Assembly: GCA_029212965.1 (NCBI GenBank)
Contig: JARGOV010000017.1
Span: 2,193-51,552, forward strand
DNA length: 49,360 nucleotides
Direction of reading: 5' to 3'
From: Porticoccaceae bacterium
Lineage (GTDB): Bacteria > Pseudomonadota > Gammaproteobacteria > Pseudomonadales > Porticoccaceae
Shown here piece by piece: positions 17,857 through 25,158 of the stretch. Both the position numbers and the translations under genes were made by a program. The notes under the pieces are model-generated. The model did no database searches. It saw only the letters and a program-made list of their open reading frames with translations, and had not been told where the DNA came from. Within the stretch, counting starts at the first letter, position 1. Every line of letters begins with the position of its first letter.

Positions 17857-19083
17857 CTAAAACGTCGCTGTCACCATCAACCAGGCTTTATCCGTATCGG
17901 TAGAAAAATCATCGGCCTCATAGGCCGCGTATTTGAATAATACGCTGTAATTCTTGCTGAATTTATACGCCGCAATGAAATCGAACTCACTGCCGTAATC
18001 CATGCCGCCTGTTTCCGCTTCAAAATCGTGGTAGAAGGCGATGAGTTTGACGCCCGCTATTTTTGTGGCGACTTTTAGGTAGGTATCTTCAATTCCGCCA
18101 GCAGGGGTCACCAGGAATTTGTCAGCGAAACCCTGGAACTTGTGCAATGTTGCCAAGGGGGTCTTAAAACCTATACCGTTATCACTCTCAAGTACTTCGT
18201 ACCCAAGTGCAACAGTCACTGGCTGAGTTTTAATAGCTAGCTCCGCAAAATAATAGCCAGCGTCATAGTCGAGAGGGCTATCTTTGTAATCACTTTGCTC
18301 AGCATAGGATAGATTAACCCCAAGACTGACACCATCGCTGACATTAAATCCGCCTTTGTATTCCAGCCCATAAGTACTGCTCGATAGGGCCGGGGCTTCT
18401 TCGAGGTCAAGTAAATAGCTAAAACCAGACAGGGTGTGGCCATCGGCAATTTTATAGGTAGCGATAAGTGCGTGGCTATCGCCCTCAAAATCAGCATCGG
18501 CTCCCTCAGGTCCAAATATACGGTTAACATCCCATATATAGCTGTAGTTGACCGTCAAGCTCTTCAGGGGTGCTAAAGAAATGCTCGCTGCATCAAAGGT
18601 TTGTTCATTTTGACGCCAGCCGACACCCCCCAAAAAGCGCTGCCCACTGTGGTTAATACGCTGGCGACCCAAGGTTGCCTTGTTTTTATCATCAAAGGCA
18701 TAGCTGATAAATGCCTGATTCACTTCTGTGTAATCCGGGTCTGCAACCACCGGATAGTTCGTTTTCCCATTTTCAGTATTGTTAAAGTTATCGTTACCGA
18801 TATAACTCACATTATCGACTTCAACTAAACCCATGAAACCCTCAGCCACACCTGATTTAAGGGTAATTCGCGACCTTAGTGTCGATGCATCAGCATCCTC
18901 TGGCTTACCGTCCTGATCAACATTCTCATAGCGGTAACGTAAGCTTAAGGCGACATCGCCTCCATCAATAGCTTCGCTAATACTATCAGCGAAAGGCTTG
19001 GCACTCGTCAGTGTTGATACAGACAGGCCCAGTACAACAGCACTTAGTGCAGCTGGGGTAATTTTCAATGAACGACTCAACAT
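17857..19083 (-). CDS. Outer-membrane porin, alginate-export-like beta barrel, likely nitrate-regulon porin
   Basis: A 408-residue protein with a signal peptide (hydrophobic run PAALSAVVLGLSVSTLTSA), then an alternating beta-strand pattern ending in VTATF, with the C-terminal Phe typical of barrels inserted by Bam. The segment SLRYRYENVDQDG and GRQRINHSGQRF resemble the alginate-export-like porin family. The open frame extends to 19215, but the ATG at 19083 has GAGGAGAG 8-9 bases upstream and begins with the signal peptide, so it is chosen. The leader has a sigma-54 type promoter, hexaloop hairpin and attenuator matching the nrtA leader. It probably lets nitrate or nitrite cross the outer membrane; the substrate is inferred. 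Confidence 0.8.
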   Translation of the reverse strand: MLSRSLKITPAALSAVVLGLSVSTLTSAKPFADSISEAIDGGDVALSLRYRYENVDQDGKPEDADASTLRSRITLKSGVAEGFMGLVEVDNVSYIGNDNFNNTENGKTNYPVVADPDYTEVNQAFISYAFDDKNKATLGRQRINHSGQRFLGGVGWRQNEQTFDAASISLAPLKSLTVNYSYIWDVNRIFGPEGADADFEGDSHALIATYKIADGHTLSGFSYLLDLEEAPALSSSTYGLEYKGGFNVSDGVSLGVNLSYAEQSDYKDSPLDYDAGYYFAELAIKTQPVTVALGYEVLESDNGIGFKTPLATLHKFQGFADKFLVTPAGGIEDTYLKVATKIAGVKLIAFYHDFEAETGGMDYGSEFDFIAAYKFSKNYSVLFKYAAYEADDFSTDTDKAWLMVTATF

Positions 19084-19161
19084 TCGGACTCTCCTCGGAT
19101 TAATAACAGCAGGCAATAATATTGCGGCTAACGCTGTTGACTGAATGAGTAAAAACAAAGC

Positions 19162-19203
19162 AAAAAAAAGCCCATAGGCCACGGGAGGGGGTGACCTATG
19201 AGC
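19162..19203 (-). terminator. Leader terminator (attenuator) before the porin gene
   Basis: Arms 19191-19203 and 19170-19182 form a 13-bp stem with two G-U pairs around an 8-base loop. On the minus strand eight U follow directly (19169-19162). It lies about 80 bases upstream of the porin ATG and downstream of its sigma-54 type promoter, so it is a conditional terminator within the leader and not the end of another gene. Confidence 0.82.
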
Positions 19204-19213
19204 TCCATTGCTC
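19200..19213 (-). promoter_or_regulatory. Hexaloop hairpin, candidate NasT (ANTAR) target in the porin leader
   Basis: The RNA GAGCAATGGAGCTC forms a 4-bp stem with loop AATGGA, A at 1 and G at 4. Its 3' arm GCTC is shared with the 5' arm of the terminator, so formation of one blocks the other. Further upstream AGCGGA and TCCGCT (around 19249 and 19222) can pair as a possible first stem, but without a hexaloop. Confidence 0.6.
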
Positions 19214-19266
19214 AATAGCGGAACAGGGGGGTATTACAGCTTGATGAATCCGCTGACTAACAACAA

Positions 19267-19282
19267 TACAATTCCCATGCCA
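19267..19282 (-). promoter_or_regulatory. Sigma-54 type -24/-12 promoter of the porin gene
   Basis: The minus-strand sequence TGGCATGGGAATTGTA has the same TGGCATG and TTGTA blocks with the same four-base spacing as the promoter at 15675-15690, while the spacer bases differ. Transcription would start near 19257, giving a leader of about 170 bases containing the hexaloop and attenuator. Confidence 0.68.
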
Positions 19283-19592
19283 TTTTATTAAGTCATTGTT
19301 TTTATTGAAAAAATATATTTACCCCCGAATTTCCTCGTATTAACATCAACCCACAGGTGATAAACATGCCTCATGATCAAACATCTCGCTCCAATCTAGG
19401 GCTTACATTCACTATTAAGTTACGGCCCGGACCGGCTAAAGCCTTTCGCTTTACTGTTGCCATACGCTGATTTTAACGCTACCCATTTATTTGAGGGTTA
19501 ACCCAATAGTAAGATCTATAAAACAGGCCGGTATCTCGCCTTTTTCATCAAAAGCCACTATATTGCCCCTGCTTTAAAACAAAATGTAAAGG

Positions 19593-19620
19593 CTGACTAA
19601 AGCCTTCTGCCATTTATAAT
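19593..19620 (+). promoter_or_regulatory. Sigma-70 type promoter of the tandem SDR genes
   Basis: A perfect TATAAT at 19615-19620 is preceded, with 16 bases between, by CTGACT (19593-19598), which keeps the TGAC core of the -35 box. The first SDR start codon is 23 bases downstream of the -10 box. Confidence 0.55.
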
Positions 19621-19642
19621 TTACTAACTCAGGGGAAAATTA

Positions 19643-20404
19643 ATGGGAACTTTAGATGGAAAAGTAGCACTTATTACCGGCGCGGCCCGCGGCCAGGGCG
19701 CTGCAGAAGCAAGACTCTTCGTCGAACGTGGAGCCAAAGTGATGATGACCGACGTACTCGACGACGAAGGCCAACAAGTCGCTGCACAAATCGGTGATAG
19801 CGCAGCCTACATGCACCTTGATGTGACGAGTGAGCAAGGCTGGAAAGACGTCGTCGCTGCCACTGTCAAAAAATTTGGCAAGCTGAACGTTCTTATTAAT
19901 AACGCTGGCATTATCACACCCGCAAAAGAAGTTCATGAAACATCATTAGAAGACTACCGTAAGGTCATCGACATCAATCAAATTGGTGTTTTTCTTGGTA
20001 TGCGAGAAGTTGTCGAGCCAATGAAAAATGCCGGTGGCGGCTCAATCGTCAACATATCTTCCATTGATGGCTTAACCGGCATGTACGGTGCCAGCGCTTA
20101 TTGTGCCAGTAAGTTTGCGGTACGAGGTATGACCAAAGTTGCGGCACTAGAGCTGGGTAAATACGCCATCCGTGTCAACTCTCTCCACCCAGGTGGTGTG
20201 AAAACGAAGATATTGGATGACATTAACCTTAGCGAAGAGCAGGCAGAAGAAGCGTTTAAAGCGAGTCCTTTGGGCCGCATTGGCAAATCGGAAGAAATGG
20301 CAACGCTGGCAGCTTATCTCGCCTCAGATGACGCCTCCTACTCAACCGGGTCCGAATTTGTTGCCGACGGCGGTTTAACCGCAGGCTTCTCTCTCGATAG
20401 CTAA
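19643..20404 (+). CDS. Short-chain dehydrogenase, first tandem copy
   Basis: A 253-residue classical SDR: TGAARGQG (12-19), Asp37 for NAD selection (MTDVLDDEG), NNAG (86-89), Ser140, Tyr153 and Lys157. The pattern resembles the bacterial 3-alpha/20-beta-hydroxysteroid dehydrogenase group (HLDVT, NISSIDG, GASAYCASKFAVRG), so a hydroxyl/ketone on a bulky alicyclic substrate is plausible but unproved. AGGGG precedes the ATG. The next gene is a close paralogue 92 bp away, with a terminator between. It is cytoplasmic. Confidence 0.9.
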   Translation: MGTLDGKVALITGAARGQGAAEARLFVERGAKVMMTDVLDDEGQQVAAQIGDSAAYMHLDVTSEQGWKDVVAATVKKFGKLNVLINNAGIITPAKEVHETSLEDYRKVIDINQIGVFLGMREVVEPMKNAGGGSIVNISSIDGLTGMYGASAYCASKFAVRGMTKVAALELGKYAIRVNSLHPGGVKTKILDDINLSEEQAEEAFKASPLGRIGKSEEMATLAAYLASDDASYSTGSEFVADGGLTAGFSLDS

Positions 20405-20426
20405 TCCACTTATAAGCCCGAACTTC

Positions 20427-20457
20427 AAAAAAGCTTGTCTAATGACAGGCTTTTTTT
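20427..20457 (+). terminator. Terminator between the tandem SDR genes
   Basis: AAAAAAGCTTGTC and GACAGGCTTTTTT pair over 13 positions with one G-U, loop TAAT, ending in a T-run. Only about 40 bases separate it from the second SDR start and no clear promoter is seen there, so partial read-through is likely. Confidence 0.82.
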
Positions 20458-20496
20458 ATTTTCAATAAAACAATTTCAATAAATAAGGCTAAAATA

Positions 20497-21255
20497 ATGA
20501 GTAATTTAAAAGGAAAAGTTGCACTGATTACTGGCGCAGCACGGGGTCAGGGTGCTGCAGAAGCTCGTCTCTTCGCGGCTCGAGGCGCTAAAGTCGTTAT
20601 TACCGATGTGCTCGATCAAGAGGGCAAGCAAGTCGCCGCCGATATTGGCGATGCAGCTCTCTACATTCACCTGGATGTTACCGATGAAAACTCCTGGGCA
20701 GCAGCAGTCAAAGAAACCGTTGCACATTTTGGCAAACTCAACGTGCTGGTCAACAATGCCGGTATTGTTCAGGTCAAACCACTCATTGACACAAGTGTTG
20801 CCGACTATATGAAAGTCATCGAAATCAACCAGCTGGGTGTTTTTCTTGGCATGCGCTCTGTTGCAGGGGCAATGAAAGACGCCGGCAGTGGCTCGATCAT
20901 TAATATTTCTTCCATCGACGGGCTTATCGGTATGTCCGGCGGTTCAGCCTACTGTGCGAGTAAGTTTGCAGTGCGCGGCATGACCAAGGTCGCCGCCATG
21001 GAATTGGGACCCGATAACATTCGCGTCAACTCCATTCACCCCGGCGGTATTCACACGCCTATGATTACCCAAGCGGGCATGGACGAGTCAGTCATGACAG
21101 ATATTTTCAGCAAGGTGCCGCTAGGGCGTGTTGGTCAGCCTGAAGAAATGGCAACGCTGGCCGCTTATTTAGCCTCTGATGACAGCTCTTACTCCACCGG
21201 TTCAGAGTTCATCGCCGATGGTGGTTTGACGTCGGGCTTTTCCCTTGAACACTAA
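20497..21255 (+). CDS. Short-chain dehydrogenase, second tandem copy
   Basis: A 252-residue SDR, roughly two-thirds identical by eye to the preceding copy over its whole length. TGAARGQG (12-19), NNAG, and Ser139, Tyr152, Lys156 are intact, so both copies should be active. They differ most in the substrate loop after residue 185 (HTPMITQAGMDES here against KTKILDDINLSEE in copy 1), which points to diverged substrate or stereo preference. AAGG lies 8 bases before the ATG. A terminator follows at 21301-21340. Confidence 0.9.
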   Translation: MSNLKGKVALITGAARGQGAAEARLFAARGAKVVITDVLDQEGKQVAADIGDAALYIHLDVTDENSWAAAVKETVAHFGKLNVLVNNAGIVQVKPLIDTSVADYMKVIEINQLGVFLGMRSVAGAMKDAGSGSIINISSIDGLIGMSGGSAYCASKFAVRGMTKVAAMELGPDNIRVNSIHPGGIHTPMITQAGMDESVMTDIFSKVPLGRVGQPEEMATLAAYLASDDSSYSTGSEFIADGGLTSGFSLEH

Positions 21256-21300
21256 CAAGCGTCGTCAATGCCAAGAGGCATAGGGATAACATCAGTCCAC

Positions 21301-21340
21301 AAAAAAAGCGCCTCCTATAATATAGGTAGGCGCTTTTTTA
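21301..21340. terminator. Bidirectional terminator between convergent SDR and LLM genes
   Basis: Arms A6-GCGCCT and AGGCGC-T6 flank an inner CCTATA/TATAGG stem with one bulged T. A-run on the left and T-run on the right make it usable from both strands; it lies 46 bases after the SDR stop and about 20 bases after the LLM stop. Confidence 0.82.
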
Positions 21341-21360
21341 TTTCAATTTGCCGCTAAAAA

Positions 21361-22686
21361 TCAGGGCAAATTCAGCTTCGCCAGCGCCTCACGATCAACA
21401 ACAGGAGCCCGCTTCGTACCCGGTGCCAACTTGACACTACCTGGCGTCCGATCAAACGGCCCAAACAGCCCAATTTCATCGGCATGCTTGCGCACCTCGG
21501 GTAATACTTCTTTACCCAACAGCTCAACACTGCGCAAACGGTCCTTATCACTGACATTGCCCTGTACGGCAAAACAGGTAAAAACACCGGGGCGAATAAC
21601 AGAGAGGATGTCCTTGATTTTCTGAGCGCAAGTCTCAGGGCTACCCACAACAATTTGCATGTTATCCTGAACTTTCTGGTAACCGGCAATCAGCTTGGCC
21701 TTCAGGGCATCGTAAGCTGATGCGTCCCAGCTATCATCGGAACTGGCCATTAATTTTTCTTTACTCACGCCCAACCAGCTACCACCCGGCTGTTGACCCA
21801 GCATGCGAATTGCACTCTTTGAATTATAGCCAGGAGGCAGAGTATGCTCAGGACGAGAGAAGGCATTTTGACCACCGCCGAAAACAAAACCTTTACCAAT
21901 TTCCTGCGCCTTTTCATCCGTATCAGCACAAAAGACAGGCAGCAAGTAGCCAAAGTTCTCAGGACCTGCTTGATAACCCAGCTCAGCGGATTTATCAGCG
22001 TACATATCCCACAAATCACAAGTTGGACCAAGTGCCGTGCCTAAACCGAGATAGGGATATTGTTTCTCAGCACACCACATAACGGTTTCAGCACTTAATA
22101 CGCCGGGAATCCACTGCTGAGGCATTTCCTGGTAGGGTTTGACCCACGGGTTCACATGACGATAGTGAAAATGCTTACCCTCGTAGCGCCAGGGGCCGTC
22201 TTTCGTCCAGCAATCCATAATGAACGAGTGAGCCTCGTTAAACATTTCACGGTTATAAGCAGGATTAGCATTATTGAAGAACTGCTCGCTACCTGCACCA
22301 CGTACCCAGCCAGAAACCAGGCGACCCCGAGAAATGGTATCAATAGTCGCCAGCTCTTCTGCTATTCGCAGAGGGTGTTTAACACCGGGTAACATATTAC
22401 CAATAATTACAATCTTGGCTTTGGACGTGATCCGCGCCAAAATAGCTGCTTCAATATTGACCACGCTGCCTGAGCAGAAAGGATTGCCGTGGTGCTCGTT
22501 AATGGCAACCGCATCGAAACCCACTTCTTCACAGAAACAGGCTTCGTCAAGGTAAAAGTTATAATCATGAGCCGACTTTTCGCGATCGACATAACTATTA
22601 GAAACGCCAAAGAAGGCACGGTTTTGAAGAACAGGGGCTTCATCGATATAACGCACGGGGCGTTCAGTAAAATGTGCAATTTGCAT
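21361..22686 (-). CDS. LLM-class flavin-dependent oxidoreductase, long form
   Basis: A 441-residue luciferase-like monooxygenase, longer than the 366-residue one at 9.8-10.9 kb. Marks include FDAVAINEHHGNPF, the GNMLPGVKHPLRIAEELA strand, DTISRGRLVSGWVRGAG (flavin phosphate region) and WRYEGKHFHYRHVNPWVKP. A C-terminal extension of about 40 residues (from GPFDRTPGSV) is unlike the short enzymes. It lies 25 bp after the alpha/beta hydrolase gene on the same strand, so oxygenation followed or preceded by hydrolysis is suggested. The substrate is unknown, and the flavin reductase must be encoded elsewhere. Confidence 0.87.
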   Translation of the reverse strand: MQIAHFTERPVRYIDEAPVLQNRAFFGVSNSYVDREKSAHDYNFYLDEACFCEEVGFDAVAINEHHGNPFCSGSVVNIEAAILARITSKAKIVIIGNMLPGVKHPLRIAEELATIDTISRGRLVSGWVRGAGSEQFFNNANPAYNREMFNEAHSFIMDCWTKDGPWRYEGKHFHYRHVNPWVKPYQEMPQQWIPGVLSAETVMWCAEKQYPYLGLGTALGPTCDLWDMYADKSAELGYQAGPENFGYLLPVFCADTDEKAQEIGKGFVFGGGQNAFSRPEHTLPPGYNSKSAIRMLGQQPGGSWLGVSKEKLMASSDDSWDASAYDALKAKLIAGYQKVQDNMQIVVGSPETCAQKIKDILSVIRPGVFTCFAVQGNVSDKDRLRSVELLGKEVLPEVRKHADEIGLFGPFDRTPGSVKLAPGTKRAPVVDREALAKLNLP

Positions 22687-22711
22687 GACTATTTAGTCTC
22701 CAATTCTTTTA

Positions 22712-23500
22712 TTACGCAAGGAAGTGTTTAACAGCGGCAACAAACTCTGCGCTATCTTCAATTTCTGGGCGGTGGCCAGTACCCTTGATAGTTACGATAT
22801 CGGCCTGGGGCAGAGCATCGTGATATTTTCTGATGCAATCCTGCGGCACCACTGCATCTTCACTACCACGAATCAGCAAAGTTGGCAGCTTGGCATTTTT
22901 TGCACTGCGCAACAGCTCAGGGAGGCTGGGGTTGAACATATAGGGTTCCCAACCGATACGTGCACTTTCAGCGCGGGCATCTTCAAATAACTCAAACTGC
23001 TCAGGTGACATTTCGCCGCCGTAGATTTCACTAAACTCTTTCACTTCATGATTAAACACTGTTTGACGTAAACAGGTTTTAATGGTGCAAGCAAAAATAT
23101 CAAAAATCTCACCCTCATCCGGTTTGATACCCATTGGGCCAACCAGCGTGATAGAACCGAGTAACTCAGGGTTTGCAGCGGCCATTTCAGCAGCGATATA
23201 GCCACCGGCAGAAAAACCCAATACATCTGGCTTTTCCAAACCCAGTTCACGGATCACATTCAAATAATAGTTCGCGAGATCGCGGTGACGCCACATCCAA
23301 TCCTGACGCGGTGACTTACCGAATCCCGGCTGTAAAGGAATAATGAGCTCTCTGTCTTTCGCCAGCTCTTCATTCCAACTCATCCAACCCGTGTAACCGA
23401 GCTCGTCGTGTAGCACCAGCAAGGGTTTGCCAGAACCACCTCGAACCAGGACAAGGTCTGAGCCGGCTAGATTCTGCGTTTCTTCTTTCCAAGTAGCCAA
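22712..23500 (-). CDS. Alpha/beta-fold hydrolase
   Basis: A 262-residue cytoplasmic hydrolase. The nucleophile elbow is GFSAGG with Ser97; Asp215 (RGSEDAVVP) and His243 (GTGHRPE) complete the triad. The fold resembles C-C bond or ester hydrolases of aromatic and terpene catabolism (MhpC-like layout). The start is a TTG at 23500, supported by AAGGAG 6 bases upstream and the absence of a nearby ATG. It is first of a two-gene unit with the long LLM oxidoreductase. Confidence 0.86.
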   Translation of the reverse strand: MATWKEETQNLAGSDLVLVRGGSGKPLLVLHDELGYTGWMSWNEELAKDRELIIPLQPGFGKSPRQDWMWRHRDLANYYLNVIRELGLEKPDVLGFSAGGYIAAEMAAANPELLGSITLVGPMGIKPDEGEIFDIFACTIKTCLRQTVFNHEVKEFSEIYGGEMSPEQFELFEDARAESARIGWEPYMFNPSLPELLRSAKNAKLPTLLIRGSEDAVVPQDCIRKYHDALPQADIVTIKGTGHRPEIEDSAEFVAAVKHFLA

Positions 23501-24051
23501 TGGTTTCTCCTTAAAATAATAGTGAGTTAAAAGTACTTAATTGAATCAACCCCTGATACAGCGATCAGTAGGGCCAATGCTCGTAGTCAAAACACCTCAC
23601 AAACACTAATTTTTGTTGTCTTGAGCGAGGCTTTATGAAAGTAATACGATGCTAAACTGTGAACTGAATTCAAACATGAGCAAAAAGCCTTAGCAACCAC
23701 AAATTTAGAGGGGCACACGCTCTGGGTCAACTAATACCACCAAAGTGAAATCTTAATTTGGTCCAACTCGAAGCTACCGTTCGTTAAAGCACCTTATACT
23801 CGCGGGTACGCTATGGTACCATTGCGCTCAGGCGAGCTCGTCGGAATGAAGGCAACGTAGAGAATACCCCCGCAAAAGCCTTAATCAGACGAGAAGAAAA
23901 AAAGACATCTCAGAATATCGCGACAACACGACTGCAGAATGACTCAAACGCACAGCTTCGTGTCTTTAACATCCGGCAAAATTGCTTTGACCAGCCCTTA
24001 CCGAACTGATGCAGCTCGGTATATGTGTCACTATTTACGATAAGGATTGAT
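23501..24051. other. Divergent gene-free region with a palindrome
   Basis: This 551-base gap separates the hydrolase (minus) from the RND genes (plus). I see no convincing gene. A palindrome ATGGTACCAT, extended by GC on both sides with a T-T mismatch, is at 23810-23825 and may be a repressor site. Nearby TATACT at 23796 could be a -10 box, without a clear -35. Confidence 0.4.
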
Positions 24052-25158
24052 ATGACCTTCAACTTTCGTCTTTGGCTACCCGCTTTCACACTCACTTTGT
24101 TTTTAGCAGCCTGTGGTGACGATCAGGATACCAAGCCTGTTCCGGCAGAAAAAACCAAGCCCGCTCCACGGGCAACCCTGATCAGTACAGCCCTGACCAA
24201 AACAGAAACCATAGAGGTTGTCGAACACTCTGTCGGCGCGTTGGAAAGTATTATCAGACCCGAGGTCTCCGCCGAGGTTGAAGGGCGCTTTCTGGGACGC
24301 TTCGTCGTTACCGGCCAACGCGTTAAGCCTGGGCAATTACTCGCAGAACTCGATACTGAGGATTACACCATCGCCGCCCAGGCTGCTGATGCCGAGGTCG
24401 CCCAACTTGAGGCTCTGACGAGAAATCAGCGTCGCACAGTGAAACGCTTTAACCAATTGATCAAGGATAAACTCATCTCAATCGACCGCTATGAGGAAGC
24501 TCGGGCACAGTTAGATTCGCTCGAGGAACAATTAAAAGCCGCCCAAGCGAGAAGTAATCAGAAACAGCGAGGGCTGACTAAAACCCGCGTGTTATCAGCC
24601 TATGACGGCATTGTTGATGAAGAATTAGCCAGCCCCGGTGACTTTTTGAAAGTAGGCGACCCTCTGTTCCGCATTATCAAGGTAGATAAACTTAGGGCAC
24701 GCCTACCCCTGCCTGAAACACTAGCCAATAGACTTTCTCTAGGCCTCAAGCTCAGATTGGTCTCGCCTATGGCTCCCGATGTTACGGTCGAGAGTTCAAT
24801 CCGCGAAATTAGGCCTACAGTCGGCTCTCGCAACCGGGCCATAGACATCCTCACCATTATCGACAACCCCGGTCCCTGGCAACCTGGGGCCAGTGTTACC
24901 GGTGAAATTATTCTCGACACCCGCGACAATGCCATTCTCGTTCCCAAAGCATCGTTGGTACTGCGGCCAGCTGGTAAGGTCGTCTATGTCATCAAAGACG
25001 GCATTGCCCATCAACGAATTGTCGAGGTCGGTGAATATATCGGCGCTAATATCGAAATTACTGCGGGGCTCAAAGACGGCGAAACGGTCGCGGTGAATGG
25101 CGCAGGCTTTCTTACTGACGGCTCACCGGTCAAAATTAGCGGAGCAAATAAGCCGTGA
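24052..25158 (+). CDS. RND efflux periplasmic adaptor lipoprotein
   Basis: A 368-residue membrane-fusion protein. The signal peptide ends in the lipobox LAAC, so it is lipid-anchored in the periplasm. Lipoyl halves flank a coiled hairpin with many Gln, Glu and Arg (about residues 115-175), followed by beta-barrel strands and a C-terminal domain. It links the RND pump to an outer-membrane channel. The frame opens at a GTG at 24025, but AAGGA 6-7 bases before the ATG at 24052 and the lipoprotein signal fix the later start. The pump gene overlaps its stop by 4 bp. Confidence 0.9.
   Translation: MTFNFRLWLPAFTLTLFLAACGDDQDTKPVPAEKTKPAPRATLISTALTKTETIEVVEHSVGALESIIRPEVSAEVEGRFLGRFVVTGQRVKPGQLLAELDTEDYTIAAQAADAEVAQLEALTRNQRRTVKRFNQLIKDKLISIDRYEEARAQLDSLEEQLKAAQARSNQKQRGLTKTRVLSAYDGIVDEELASPGDFLKVGDPLFRIIKVDKLRARLPLPETLANRLSLGLKLRLVSPMAPDVTVESSIREIRPTVGSRNRAIDILTIIDNPGPWQPGASVTGEIILDTRDNAILVPKASLVLRPAGKVVYVIKDGIAHQRIVEVGEYIGANIEITAGLKDGETVAVNGAGFLTDGSPVKISGANKP

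Larger units (their letters stand above)
19084..19642. other. Divergent control region between the porin and SDR genes
   Basis: This 559-base stretch has no convincing gene. For the porin (minus) it holds a sigma-54 type promoter, hexaloop hairpin and attenuator, listed separately. For the SDR pair (plus) it holds a sigma-70 type promoter near 19593-19620. A palindrome GGGTTAACCC is at 19495-19504 and a small hairpin TAAAGC/GCTTTA at 19437-19453; either may bind a regulator of the SDR genes. Confidence 0.6.

Noticed and set aside
19084-19215. N-terminal extension of the porin frame
   Set aside because: It would translate through the attenuator and its U-run; the ATG at 19083 has a strong ribosome site and starts with a signal peptide.
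23910-24095. Minus-strand frame in the gap before the RND genes
   Set aside because: It is short, overlaps the adaptor gene's start on the other strand, and has no ribosome site or domain.
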